The notes under the pieces: generated by a model
Seen by the model: the letters and a program-made list of their open reading frames with translations, nothing else
Told to the model about the DNA's origin: nothing
Database searches by the model: none
Shown: piece by piece, positions 1 to 8,271 of the stretch
How positions within the stretch are numbered: the first letter of the stretch is position 1
Layout: each line of letters starts with the position of its first letter
DNA from: Microbacterium oxydans
GTDB taxonomy: Bacteria > Actinomycetota > Actinomycetes > Actinomycetales > Microbacteriaceae
Assembly: GCF_900095745.1 (NCBI RefSeq)
Contig: NZ_FMIR01000018.1
Location: forward strand, 310,001 to 374,000
Length of the DNA: 64,000 nucleotides
Reading direction: 5' to 3'
Translations under genes and position numbers: made by a program

Positions 1-1660
1 TCAGCCGGGCCGGTGATCGCTGGAGCCGACGGAGCCACCGTGTCGACCGTGAACTCGATCGGGTCGCCCGCGGTAGCGTTGCCGGCCGGGTCCGTCGCCG
101 TCGGCGTGACCGTGTTGGTCCCTTCCGGCAGCGGATCAGTCGGCGTGCACGACCACGCACCGTCGACCACCGTCGTCGTGCACAGCACCGTGCCATCACC
201 GTCGGTCACGGTGATCGTGTCGCCATCATCCCCAGTACCGGTGAACGTCGGCGTCGCATCCGCCACGACATCGCCATCCTCGGGACCCGTGATCACCGGG
301 GCCGACGGGGCGACCGTGTCCACGGTCAGATCGATCGGGGTACCCGCCGTCGAGTTTCCGGCCGGGTCCGTCGCGGTCGGCGTAATCGTGCTGGTGCCCT
401 CCGGCAGCGGATCCGTGGGCGTGCAGGACCAGGCGCCAGCCGCCACGGTCGTCGTGCACAGCACGTTTCCGTCACCATCGGTGACGGTGATCGTGTCGCC
501 GTCATCCCCAGTGCCGGTGAATGTCGGCGTCGCGTCCGTCACCACATCGCCATCGGCGGGGCCAGTGATCACCGGCGCGGACGGCGCCACCGTATCCACC
601 GTCACGTCGATCGGAGCACCCGCCGTCGAGTTCCCCGCAGGGTCGGTCGCGGTCGGGGTGACCGTGTTCGTGCCTTCCGGCAGTGGATCGGTCGGGGTGC
701 AGGACCACTCCCCATCGACCACAGTCGCGGTGCAGAGCACGGTGCCGTCACCGTCCGTCACGGTGATCGTGTCACCGTCATCGCCTGTGCCGGTGAACGT
801 CGGTGTCGCCGTGTCCACCACATCGCCATCCGCCGGGCCCGTGATCACGGGAGCGGTGGGGGCTACCGTGTCCACCGTCACCTCGATCGGTTCTCCCGGG
901 GTGGAGTTCCCCGCCGCGTCCGTCGCCGTCGGCGTGATCGTATTCACGCCTTCCGGCAGCGGATCAGTGGGTGTGCAGGACCACGCGCCATCGACCACAG
1001 TGGCCGTGCACAGCACGGTGCCGTCGTCATCCGTCACGGTGATCGTGTCGCCGTCATCACCCGTGCCGGTGAATGTCGGCGTGGCATCCGTCAGCACCGC
1101 ACCATCCGCTGGACCAGTGACCACCGGCGCCGAAGGGGCCACCGTATCCACCGTGAACGCGACGGGTGCACCCGTCGTGCTCGTGCCGTCGATGTTCGTC
1201 GCCGTCGGCGTCGCCGTCGCTGCGCCTTCGGGCAATGCCGTCGTGGGCGTGCACGACCAGGCACCGTCCACCACGGTCGTCGTGCAGAGCACAGCACCGC
1301 CGCCATCGCGCACCGTGATCGTGTCGCCATCGTCTCCGGTGCCCGTGAAGGTCGGCGTGGAATCCGCTACCACGTCACCGTTCGCGGGTCCCGTGATCAC
1401 CGGCGTCGACGGCGAGGGGACATTCACGGTGATCGCATTGCCGGCGAACGCCTGGCCGTTGACCACGGTGTACGGCTGCACGACGTTGGCGCCCACGGCG
1501 AGATCCGACGTCGACGTGCAGCTCCACGTCCCCGCCGCGGTCACCGTCGCTGTGCAGAGCACCGCGCCCGAATCGTCGCGCATCTCGACCACGTCGCCCG
1601 GTGTTCCCGTGCCGGAGAATGCCGGTCGAATCGGAACCGTCGCTCCATCGGCGGGACCGG
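1..1660 (-). repeat. Tandem Ig-like domain repeats, 276-bp unit
   Basis: Anchoring on the CCG before GTGAA (plus-strand reading) places units at 238, 514, 790, 1066 and 1342, four exact 276-bp steps (92 codons). A divergent unit follows 270 bp on, at 1612. The units look nearly identical at DNA level and the array continues past the window edge. Such arrays change copy number by recombination, so the true number may vary between strains. Confidence 0.9.
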
Positions 1661-2678
1661 TCACCACAGCTGCGGCACCCCACTGGAGTCGCACGGTCCC
1701 ATTTCCGCCGCTCGCTGCAGCTCCGCCGCCGGATGCTCCTCCACCCAGTGTCAGCGCCGCGCCGACCACACCAGGAGCCGCAAAGCCTGACCCGCCGCCG
1801 CCTCCGCCGTCGCCGATACCCAGCAGAGCCAGACACCGACCGCCACCGCCCCCGTAGTAGCCGCCACCGCCGCCACCGCCGCCGTCGATGCTCAAATTCG
1901 AAGCGCCCCCACCGACACCTCCCGCATATTGCGTCCCCGCCGCCGGAGCACCAGCCGTACACGCACCCGTCCCCGCTGCTCCGCCCGCAGTCTGGCTACC
2001 GCCGCGTCCGGTTTCGGCTAGCCCTTCTGCGGGCGCCGGGGCTCCCGCGGTGCCTCCTCCGGCGCCTCCGGCGGAACCGGCCGCACTGCTTCCTCCGGGT
2101 GCACCACCTCCACCGCCTGCGATGAGCAAGGGAGTGACGCCGTACCCGCCTTGCCAGATCGCGCTCATGCCTCCACCGGCTCCACCAGGACGCACGTTTC
2201 CGGTGGCCGCGCCGCCACCGACGGCGCCGCCGCCGTAAGTCGGAGCCCCCTGCAACGGCGCACCGCCCTGGCCGACGGTGACCGTGAGAGATGCTCCGGG
2301 CGTGACGGATAGGACGCCGACCGCCTGTCCGCCCGCGCCTCCGCCCTGCGTGCCCTGACCCGCGCCCGCCCACTGGCCCCCGCCGCCGGCACCCGTGAGC
2401 GTGGCGCTCACCTGCGTGACGCCTGTGGGGACGGTGAAGGTCTGGTCGCCGCCGCTGTAGGTGAAGTCGACGCAATGCACGTACGCGCCCGTCGGGACAC
2501 ACGCGACCTCCGCTGCCGAAGCGGATTCCGACCCGCCGAAGCCCGCGGTCAACGCCGACGCCACGCCGAGGAGCAGCGCCAGAGTCGCAGCCATCTTTCG
2601 TGGGGCCGCGGTACGAGGGGCCGCAGTGGCCACGGCAGCCCGGCGAACCGGACCTGTCCCGCGAGTGATCCGCTTCAT
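1..2678 (-). CDS. Secreted glycine-rich surface protein with Ig-like tandem repeats (C-terminus outside window)
   Basis: The frame is open from an ATG at 2678 to the window edge, so the C-terminus and any wall anchor are missing. A Shine-Dalgarno (GAGGGGAAAG) precedes the ATG. The N-terminus is a long basic signal peptide with a hydrophobic core (ATLALLLGVASALTAG) and a likely cleavage at ASA near residue 55. Residues about 60-330 form a beta-rich start (FTYSGGDQTFTVPTG) followed by very glycine-rich sequence. From about residue 340 come Ig-like repeats with motifs such as TPTFTGTGDDGDTITV, DPLPEG and TDPAGN. Each full repeat carries two Cys (VLC and WSC) that could form a disulfide. Proteins of this build are usually surface-exposed or adhesive; that role is inferred from architecture. 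An internal ATG at 2594 would give a shorter signal peptide. Confidence 0.85.
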   Translation of the reverse strand, partial: MKRITRGTGPVRRAAVATAAPRTAAPRKMAATLALLLGVASALTAGFGGSESASAAEVACVPTGAYVHCVDFTYSGGDQTFTVPTGVTQVSATLTGAGGGGQWAGAGQGTQGGGAGGQAVGVLSVTPGASLTVTVGQGGAPLQGAPTYGGGAVGGGAATGNVRPGGAGGGMSAIWQGGYGVTPLLIAGGGGGAPGGSSAAGSAGGAGGGTAGAPAPAEGLAETGRGGSQTAGGAAGTGACTAGAPAAGTQYAGGVGGGASNLSIDGGGGGGGGYYGGGGGRCLALLGIGDGGGGGGSGFAAPGVVGAALTLGGGASGGGAAASGGNGTVRLQWGAAAVVTGPADGATVPIRPAFSGTGTPGDVVEMRDDSGAVLCTATVTAAGTWSCTSTSDLAVGANVVQPYTVVNGQAFAGNAITVNVPSPSTPVITGPANGDVVADSTPTFTGTGDDGDTITVRDGGGAVLCTTTVVDGAWSCTPTTALPEGAATATPTATNIDGTSTTGAPVAFTVDTVAPSAPVVTGPADGAVLTDATPTFTGTGDDGDTITVTDDDGTVLCTATVVDGAWSCTPTDPLPEGVNTITPTATDAAGNSTPGEPIEVTVDTVAPTAPVITGPADGDVVDTATPTFTGTGDDGDTITVTDGDGTVLCTATVVDGEWSCTPTDPLPEGTNTVTPTATDPAGNSTAGAPIDVTVDTVAPSAPVITGPADGDVVTDATPTFTGTGDDGDTITVTDGDGNVLCTTTVAAGAWSCTPTDPLPEGTSTITPTATDPAGNSTAGTPIDLTVDTVAPSAPVITGPEDGDVVADATPTFTGTGDDGDTITVTDGDGTVLCTTTVVDGAWSCTPTDPLPEGTNTVTPTATDPAGNATAGDPIEFTVDTVAPSAPAITGPA

Positions 2679-2788
2679 TGCTCTTTCCCCTCAACTGTTC
2701 CGCGCTGGGGCACACGTAACGATCGAAGAGTATTACGACACTCAGCGGAAACATAGGGTTACCGGAAAAATACCGATATAATGCGCCG

Positions 2789-2803
2789 CGCCCGGCACGG
2801 GCG
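2789..2803 (-). terminator. Small hairpin after the methyltransferase gene
   Basis: A 6-bp perfect stem (CGCCCG/CGGGCG) with a 3-nt loop lies just past the stop of the methyltransferase gene on the minus strand. There is no U-tract. The adjoining 2690-2785 stretch is unusually AT-rich and should hold the surface-protein promoter, but I could not pick a convincing -35/-10 pair. Confidence 0.45.
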
Positions 2804-2808
2804 TCTTG

Positions 2809-3600
2809 TCAGACGCGGGCGAGGATCTCGCCGTGCGGCACGAGGTACCAGCCGTCGCCGTCGTCGGCCCAGCGCTTCCACGCATCGCTGATCTCCTGCA
2901 GATCCGCAGGAGTCGCCATGTCACTGTCCACCAGCTGCCGCGCGAGTGCCGACTCGAGGATGCGGTCGGCCCACATCCCACCCCACCAGGCGCGCTCAGC
3001 CGGCGATGCGTAACACCAGGTGGATGCCGTCGCGGTCACGTCATCGAAACCCGCGGCCCGCGCCCACGCCAGCAACCTGCGCCCGGCATCCGGCTCGCCG
3101 CCGTTCGCACGCGCCGCCGCCTGGTACAGCGCCAACCACCTGTCGAGCTCGGGCAGGACGGGGAACCAGATGAAGCCCGAGTAGTCGGCATCGCGGGCTG
3201 CGACGAGTCCGCCGGGAACGGTCACCCGACGCATTTCGCGAAGCGCCTGCACCGGGTCGCCGACGTGCTGCAGAACCTGGTGCGCGTGTACGACGTCGAA
3301 CGAGTCATCAGGGAAGCTCAGCGCGTGCACATCCTCGACCGAGAAGGCGAGGTTGCTCAGGCCGCGTTCCTCGGCGAGGCCACGCGACAGCGACAGGGCG
3401 TTCTCGTCGATCTCGGTGGCGGTGACATGCCCGACGGCCCCGGCGAAGTCGACGGTGATCGTGCCGGGGCCGGCCCCGACATCGAGGAGCCGGGTCGTGT
3501 CCGTGAGGTGCGGACGGAGGTAGGCGGCGGAGTTCGCGATGTCGCGCACGTTGTGCGAGCGGAGAACTGATTCGTGGTGTCCGTGCGTGTACGAGGCCAT
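2809..3600 (-). CDS. Class I SAM-dependent methyltransferase (UbiE-like)
   Basis: A 263-residue cytosolic protein with the Rossmann-fold methyltransferase signature. Motif I is LLDVGAGPG at residues 38-46, the acidic ribose-binding residue follows in ATEID near 61-65, and the post-II/III region reads SFDVVHAHQVLQHV. This is the Methyltransf_11/UbiE type, which transfers a methyl group from S-adenosylmethionine to a small molecule. The acceptor cannot be read from sequence. The ATG at 3600 lies 5 nt past the stop of the upstream P-loop gene, so the two are probably co-transcribed. It could be the menaquinone methyltransferase given nearby men genes, but it does not look like canonical MenG, and I leave the substrate open. 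Confidence 0.85.
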   Translation of the reverse strand: MASYTHGHHESVLRSHNVRDIANSAAYLRPHLTDTTRLLDVGAGPGTITVDFAGAVGHVTATEIDENALSLSRGLAEERGLSNLAFSVEDVHALSFPDDSFDVVHAHQVLQHVGDPVQALREMRRVTVPGGLVAARDADYSGFIWFPVLPELDRWLALYQAAARANGGEPDAGRRLLAWARAAGFDDVTATASTWCYASPAERAWWGGMWADRILESALARQLVDSDMATPADLQEISDAWKRWADDGDGWYLVPHGEILARV

Positions 3601-3605
3601 GCGTT

Positions 3606-4682
3606 TCAGTCTGGCAGAGCGGCCAGACCGGCCAATTCCCGCACTCTGTCGACCACCGGCGTCACCGTGGACGTCGGCATGTCGACGAGGATCTCACCGA
3701 TGCGCAACGGCGACGCGCGCTGGCGCGCCCCGACCGCGAGGATCCTCTCGATCGCGTCGGCATCCGCCCCGATCAGGTCGTCACCGGCGAGCACCGCGCC
3801 GTCCGCTCCTTCCGCCCTCCGGACAGCGTGGCCGCGGCGCGTGCGATCGTCGGCATCGAGTCGGAAGAACCGGACGTCCGCTCGCGGGAAGGCAGCGTGC
3901 ACGTCTTTCGGCGAGCTCTCGAACGGCGCGACCGCGATCACGGTCTTCGCCCCCACCTCAGCGAACACCGCCTGCAGCACCGCTGCGGCCGCTGCTCCGT
4001 CCACAGGATCGGCATTCCACACGAAGCTCAGTTGGGCGCCATCGAGGAACCCCGTGCGCTCGCCCCCAGCCCATTGCGTGCGAGCCAGCTCCCAGCCGAC
4101 ATGTGAGGCACCGGCGCACCTCGGACCGGTGATCCAGATGACTCGACCGGTCGCATGCGCTTCGAAGAATACGACGTCGGATGCCACCTCCGCCCCGACT
4201 GCCGGCCGCGCGATCACTGCCTGCACCGACTCCTCGATGGTCGACCGCTCGGTGTCCAGACGTTCCCAGGCGGGGTGCGCGGCGCTCGCCTCCTCGGTGC
4301 CGGCCGCGAGCGCGGCATCCACCTGTTCGCGTTCCCACCGCCGGGGAGCCAATCGTCTCCGTCTCGTCTCCTCACCCGCATCCAGCCACAGGGAGAGCGT
4401 CGGATGCCCGTTCACCGGGGGCGGTTGAGATGGATCGGCGACTCCGGATACGACGAGGCGCTCGACGCCCGCGTCGCGGAACCGCACGGCGAGCCGGGCG
4501 AGCGCCGTCTCCTTCAAGGCCCAGCGGTCGCGGTCATCGGACGGAGCGGGGTAGCACATGCCGAGCTGATCGATATCGAGGTACCCGGTCGGCACTCCGT
4601 CGGATGCGAGACGCTCGGCGACAGCCCACGCGACGGTGCTCTTTCCCACACCCGGCGCTCCGGCCAGCCGCAGCACATCCAT
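3606..4682 (-). CDS. Tandemly duplicated P-loop NTPase, second P-loop degenerate
   Basis: Reads as two kinase-like halves. The first has a good Walker A (GAPGVGKST, residues 8-16), GYLDIDQLG about 30 residues on, and an Arg-rich lid (ETRRRRLAPRR). The second half repeats the layout: VIWITGPRCAGASHVG in place of a P-loop, GFLDGAQLSFVW, then DDRTRRGHAVRR. The conserved Lys-Ser/Thr is lost in the second copy, so only the first half is expected to bind nucleotide. The family resembles AAA_33/nucleotide-kinase-like proteins; the substrate is unknown. I chose the ATG at 4682 because the P-loop then sits at the very N-terminus; a GTG at 4709 is possible. It lies between menE and the methyltransferase on the same strand with short gaps. 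Confidence 0.7.
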   Translation of the reverse strand: MDVLRLAGAPGVGKSTVAWAVAERLASDGVPTGYLDIDQLGMCYPAPSDDRDRWALKETALARLAVRFRDAGVERLVVSGVADPSQPPPVNGHPTLSLWLDAGEETRRRRLAPRRWEREQVDAALAAGTEEASAAHPAWERLDTERSTIEESVQAVIARPAVGAEVASDVVFFEAHATGRVIWITGPRCAGASHVGWELARTQWAGGERTGFLDGAQLSFVWNADPVDGAAAAAVLQAVFAEVGAKTVIAVAPFESSPKDVHAAFPRADVRFFRLDADDRTRRGHAVRRAEGADGAVLAGDDLIGADADAIERILAVGARQRASPLRIGEILVDMPTSTVTPVVDRVRELAGLAALPD

Positions 4683-4709
4683 GCGACTCAGTCTGGCAGT
4701 GGATCGCAC

Positions 4710-5864
4710 TCAGTGCAGGTCGGCGACGGCCCGCCGGATGGCCTCGCGATCGGGCTTGCCCGACGCCAGGACATCCATCTCGTCGACCAGGATCAGGCGG
4801 GAGGGACGCGCGTGCTTGCCGAGTTCTTCGGCGACAGCGTCACGGGCCTGAGTGAGTTGCTCAGACTCGCTCCGCCTCAGTACCTCACCACGCGCGGCGA
4901 CGATCACGGATGCCTCGCCCCAGTGCTCGTCCTCCACGCCGACCACGACGGCCTCGTGCAATCCCGGGACCCGCCGGACGATCCGCTCCACCCGATCGAG
5001 GGAGATGTTGATGCCGCCCGACACGATCACGTTGTCGGCTCGGCCGTGCACGCGCACCACGCCGTCTTCGACCAGACCGAGATCGCCCGTGCGATACCAG
5101 CGGATGCCGTGCTCGTCCCGCACGAAGGTGCGGGCGCTCAACGAGGCGTCACCGAGATACCCCTCGGCAAGCATGGGGCCGGCTATGCGCAACTCCCCCT
5201 CGACCGTGCGCACGCCGACCGTGTCGAGCGGCACGCCGTCGTAGACACAGCCACCGCTGGTCTCCGTGGAGCCATAGGTTCGGACCACCCGTACACCCAG
5301 GTCGGCCGCGCGCTCGCGAAGCGGCTCCGGCAGCGACTGTCCGCCCACCAGGATCGCCCGGTACGCCGTCAGCGCGGCACGCACGGCCGTGTCGTCGGCG
5401 GCGTCGAGCAGCGTCGCGATCTGTGCGGGGACGAGCGAGGTGTAGAGGTCGGGAATCCCTGTCCCCGACGACGGACGCATCATCGCGAGTGTCGCCTCGG
5501 CGAAGGACGCGGGAGAGAATCTGCCGTCGATGACGGCCGGCCGAGTGCCCGCGAGGATCGACCGCACGATCACCTGCAGCCCCGCGACGTACCCGGCGGG
5601 CAGTGCGAGCAGCCAGCGCCCGCTCCCGATCCTCGCCGCCGTGGCTTCGGCACTCGCGCGCAGCGCCTCACCGCTCAGGGCGACACGCTTGGGTATGCCG
5701 CTCGATCCGGAGGTCGCGATCACCGCCGCGATGCCGTCCGCCACGTTCTCGGGCGCACCGTCCAGCATTCCGAAACCCAGCGCCGGTCCGCCCTCGAGCG
5801 CGCGCTGCAAGGCGTCCCGCAGCACATCCGGATCTTCGGCATCCGTGGGGGTCAGGGCGGTCAT
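4710..5864 (-). CDS. menE: o-Succinylbenzoate--CoA ligase MenE
   Basis: An adenylate-forming ligase that activates o-succinylbenzoate to its CoA thioester in menaquinone biosynthesis. Family motifs are visible: IATSGSSGIPKRV (phosphate-binding loop), YGSTETSGG, YRTGDLG, the hinge region RADNVIVSGGINIS and the C-terminal catalytic Lys in LASGKPDR. At 384 residues it matches the short actinobacterial MenE type. The frame is open further upstream, but the ATG at 5864 has a well-placed GGAG that overlaps the menB stop region, so this start is preferred and translational coupling to menB is likely. Downstream (4682) is the duplicated P-loop protein. Confidence 0.92.
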   Translation of the reverse strand: MTALTPTDAEDPDVLRDALQRALEGGPALGFGMLDGAPENVADGIAAVIATSGSSGIPKRVALSGEALRASAEATAARIGSGRWLLALPAGYVAGLQVIVRSILAGTRPAVIDGRFSPASFAEATLAMMRPSSGTGIPDLYTSLVPAQIATLLDAADDTAVRAALTAYRAILVGGQSLPEPLRERAADLGVRVVRTYGSTETSGGCVYDGVPLDTVGVRTVEGELRIAGPMLAEGYLGDASLSARTFVRDEHGIRWYRTGDLGLVEDGVVRVHGRADNVIVSGGINISLDRVERIVRRVPGLHEAVVVGVEDEHWGEASVIVAARGEVLRRSESEQLTQARDAVAEELGKHARPSRLILVDEMDVLASGKPDREAIRRAVADLH

Positions 5865-5877
5865 GCGGGTCTCCGGC

Positions 5878-6807
5878 TCAGTAGTGCCAGGGGAACGACG
5901 ACCAGTCGGCGTCCCGCTTCTCGAGGAAGGAGTCGCGACCCTCGACCGCCTCGTCCGTTCCGTAGGCCAGACGGGTCGCCTCACCGGCGAACACCTGCTG
6001 ACCGACCAGGCCGTCGTCGACCGCGTTGAAGGCGAACTTCAGCATGCGGATCGCCGTGGGCGACTTCGTGAGCACGGTGCGCGCCATCTTCAGCGCCTCG
6101 CGCTCAAGCTCGGCGTGCGGCACGACGCGGTTCACGGCACCGGCCTCGTAGGCACGCTGCGCCGAATACTCCTCGGCCAGGAAGAACACCTCGCGGGCGA
6201 ACTTCTGCCCGGTCTGCCGTGCCATGTATGCGGAGCCGTACCCGGCGTCGAAGCTTCCCACGTCGGCATCCGTCTGCTTGAAGCGGGCCTCTTCGGCCGA
6301 GGCGATCGTGAGGTCGCACACCACGTGCAGCGAGTGCCCTCCGCCGGCAGCCCACCCGGGAACGACCGCGATGACGACCTTGGGCATGAAGCGGATGAGC
6401 CGCTGGACCTCGAGGATGTGCAGGCGTCCGACCGCCGCGCGGCTCGCACCGTCGACGATCGCCGTCTCGGCATCCGAGTACTTGTACCCGTCGCGGCCGC
6501 GGATGCGCTGATCGCCACCCGAGCAGAACGCCCAGCCGCCGTCCTTCGGGCTCGGACCGTTTCCGGTCAGCAGCACCGCTCCGATGTGCGCATCCTGCCG
6601 AGCGATGTCGAGCGCGCGGTAGAGCTCGTCGACGGTGTGCGGGCGGAAGGCGTTACGCACCTCCGGACGGTTGAAGGCGATGCGCGCGACTCCGCCGTCG
6701 TGCGAGACATGCGCGGTGATGTCGGTGTAGTCCTCGGCGCCGGGCGCGAGCACCCATTCGGCCGGGTCGAACAGATCGGAGACGAATGCGCTGGTCACGG
6801 CATCCAC
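5878..6807 (-). CDS. menB: 1,4-Dihydroxy-2-naphthoyl-CoA synthase MenB
   Basis: A crotonase-superfamily enzyme that closes the second ring of the naphthoquinone from o-succinylbenzoyl-CoA. Evidence includes NRPEVRNAFRP, the oxyanion-hole segment WAFCSGGDQRIRG, PGWAAGGGHSLHVVCDLT, and the MenB-specific DADVGSFDAGYGS segment. It ends in FPWHY, close to the FPWYF-like C-terminus typical of MenB. The 309-residue length fits. Its stop lies 14 nt before the menE ATG, so menB-menE form an operon. The partner menC is encoded nearby at 8452 on the other strand; menD, menF and menA are not in the window. Confidence 0.95.
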   Translation of the reverse strand: MDAVTSAFVSDLFDPAEWVLAPGAEDYTDITAHVSHDGGVARIAFNRPEVRNAFRPHTVDELYRALDIARQDAHIGAVLLTGNGPSPKDGGWAFCSGGDQRIRGRDGYKYSDAETAIVDGASRAAVGRLHILEVQRLIRFMPKVVIAVVPGWAAGGGHSLHVVCDLTIASAEEARFKQTDADVGSFDAGYGSAYMARQTGQKFAREVFFLAEEYSAQRAYEAGAVNRVVPHAELEREALKMARTVLTKSPTAIRMLKFAFNAVDDGLVGQQVFAGEATRLAYGTDEAVEGRDSFLEKRDADWSSFPWHY

Positions 6808-6834
6808 CCTATTCCTCGCCCGCCCCCGGCCACG

Positions 6835-6870
6835 GAGGAAGCGCCGCCCCGACCGGGACGGCGCTTCCTC
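6835..6870 (-). terminator. Stem-loop downstream of the HAAS-domain gene
   Basis: GAGGAAGCGCCG (6835-6846) pairs perfectly with CGGCGCTTCCTC (6859-6870). CCC/GGG inside can extend the stem over a short GACC loop. It lies 12 nt past the stop at 6883 and before menB. A U-tract is absent, as is common in actinobacteria. Confidence 0.65.
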
Positions 6871-6882
6871 GATCGCGCGTGG

Positions 6883-7878
6883 TCAGCGACGCCGAGCGCG
6901 GACCGTCTTGATCCAGCCGTCGACGATGTCCCAGCCGACGCCGAGCGCGACACCGAATCCCAGCAGCACGGCGAGGATGCGGAACACCCCGCCTTCGTCG
7001 GCCGACTCGGCCTGTCCTGCCGCGAAGCCCTCACCGCCGGCCGCGGTGACCTGCGCCACGAACTCCGGGTTCACCAGGTCACCGGTCAGCAGCGGGACGA
7101 GCACCCAGGCGAGGAATGCGACGGCGAGGATCGTGTTCGTCACGGCCAGCCCCGTGGTCCAGCGGCCCCTGCGGTAGAGCACGACCGCGAACACGGCCTC
7201 TGCGGCGATGAGCAGGAACAGGACGCCGATCCCCCACGGCCACAGCTGCGGGTTCAGGATCGGCAAGGTCTCGCCGTCGACGTGGACGAAGCCGCGGTAG
7301 CGATCCCAGAGGAGAGCACCGATCGCGATACCGAGGAAGACGAGCGACGCGATCAGCTCGCTACGCCCCACTCCCTTCTCCGTCGGCTCCGGCAGCTGGT
7401 CGAGATCCCACTTCTCGATCGCCGTCGTGCTGTTCGAACGCTCGAGGATGACGAAGACGAGCGTGGTCCAGAAGCAGATGTGGAGGATTGCCCCGCCGGT
7501 CGCCACGATCGACGTCGAGATGATCTCGCCCAAGGGGGCACCGGAGATGGTCTGCCCCAGTGCGACGCCGCCGAGGACGCAGACCGGAACGATCATCAGC
7601 AGCAGCTTGAGCATTCGCCACCAAGTCAGATAGAAGCGCGGGCCGAGGAGGTACAACGGGCGATCCGCGTACCCGGCGGCCAGCACCCCGGGGTCGCCGA
7701 GCTCGGTGAGGACGGCACGTTCGGCGTCTTCCGGCGCCTCCCCCTGCTCGAGCCTCGCCTCGATCGCATCGGCGATGGAGGCTTCGAGCTCGGCACGGAC
7801 ATCGTCCTGCGCCTCAGGTCGGAGGCTGCGGATCGTCGCGCTGATGTAGCGCTCGGTGAGAGTGGCTGTCGTGACCAT
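6883..7878 (-). CDS. HAAS-domain (permease-prefix/DUF1700-like) membrane protein
   Basis: A 331-residue protein. Residues 1-75 form a charged helical N-terminal domain (RYISATIRSLRPEAQDDV, then ELGDPGVLAAGYADRP) typical of HAAS/DUF1700 proteins that are paired with PadR regulators. About six hydrophobic segments follow, ending in a basic tail. The ATG at 7878 has a strong SD (GAGGAG) lying inside the end of the padR-like gene; the stop of that gene is 1 nt away, so the two are translationally coupled. Function beyond membrane stress or regulator-coupled sensing is unknown. The hairpin at 6835-6870 probably ends the transcript. Confidence 0.8.
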   Translation of the reverse strand: MVTTATLTERYISATIRSLRPEAQDDVRAELEASIADAIEARLEQGEAPEDAERAVLTELGDPGVLAAGYADRPLYLLGPRFYLTWWRMLKLLLMIVPVCVLGGVALGQTISGAPLGEIISTSIVATGGAILHICFWTTLVFVILERSNSTTAIEKWDLDQLPEPTEKGVGRSELIASLVFLGIAIGALLWDRYRGFVHVDGETLPILNPQLWPWGIGVLFLLIAAEAVFAVVLYRRGRWTTGLAVTNTILAVAFLAWVLVPLLTGDLVNPEFVAQVTAAGGEGFAAGQAESADEGGVFRILAVLLGFGVALGVGWDIVDGWIKTVRARRR

Positions 7879-7879
7879 G

Positions 7880-8212
7880 TCAGTTCTCCTCTGCTGTGAG
7901 GGTGGTGATCGCGGTGGTGAGCGACCGCCATTCGTCGGTGAGGGTGTCGGCGAGGCGGATGCCGGCATCCGAGGTGCGGTAGAACTTGCGGGGCCGGGCC
8001 TCGTCGGTGTTCCACTCGCTCGTGAGGTACTCCTGCTTCTCGAGCCGACGGAGCAGCGGGTACAGCGTGTTCGCGTCGGTCGCGAATCCTCGTTGCTCGA
8101 GCTGCTCGAGCAACGAGTATCCGTAACCCGGCGTGCGCAGCAGCTGCAGGCAGGCGAGCACCACGGTGCCGCGCCGCAGTTCCTGCAGGTGCGTGTCGAG
8201 CGTCTCGTTCAT
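7880..8212 (-). CDS. PadR-family transcriptional regulator
   Basis: A winged-helix repressor of 110 residues with the PadR signature (GTVVLACLQLL, GYGYSLLEQL, TLYPLLRRLEKQEYL, PRKFYRTSDAG). It starts a two-gene unit with the HAAS membrane protein, the standard arrangement in which PadR represses its own operon. A GTG at 8236 is in frame, but a promoter (TTGACA, 18-bp spacer, TAATGT) spans 8220-8249. Its predicted transcription start coincides with the A of the ATG at 8212. I therefore choose 8212, read as a leaderless start. No SD precedes this ATG, in keeping with that choice. Confidence 0.85.
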   Translation of the reverse strand: MNETLDTHLQELRRGTVVLACLQLLRTPGYGYSLLEQLEQRGFATDANTLYPLLRRLEKQEYLTSEWNTDEARPRKFYRTSDAGIRLADTLTDEWRSLTTAITTLTAEEN

Positions 8213-8219
8213 GTCGATC

Positions 8220-8249
8220 ACATTACTGTGCGTCACACACCATTGTCAA
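8220..8249 (-). promoter_or_regulatory. Near-consensus promoter for the padR-HAAS operon, leaderless
   Basis: On the minus strand TTGACA (8244-8249) and TAATGT (8220-8225) are separated by 18 bp. Seven bases after the -10 comes the ATG at 8212. The spacer holds a TGTG-CGT-CACA dyad, a plausible PadR operator positioned to block polymerase. Confidence 0.65.
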
Positions 8250-8271
8250 TCGCACATCTATGCCTGACCTA

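Noticed and set aside
1-1660. CRISPR-like array from regular repeats
   Set aside because: The repeat unit is 276 bp, coding and nearly continuous, without unique spacers.
13-1857. A 614-codon open frame on the plus strand with repeated Val/Ser/Pro-rich units
   Set aside because: It is antisense to the Ig-like protein; the minus strand gives recognisable Ig-like motifs, a signal peptide and an SD, while the plus frame has no start signal or family.
4683-4709. GTG at 4709 as start of the duplicated P-loop protein
   Set aside because: It would put nine extra residues before the P-loop strand and abut the menE stop with no SD; the ATG at 4682 is more natural, though not certain.
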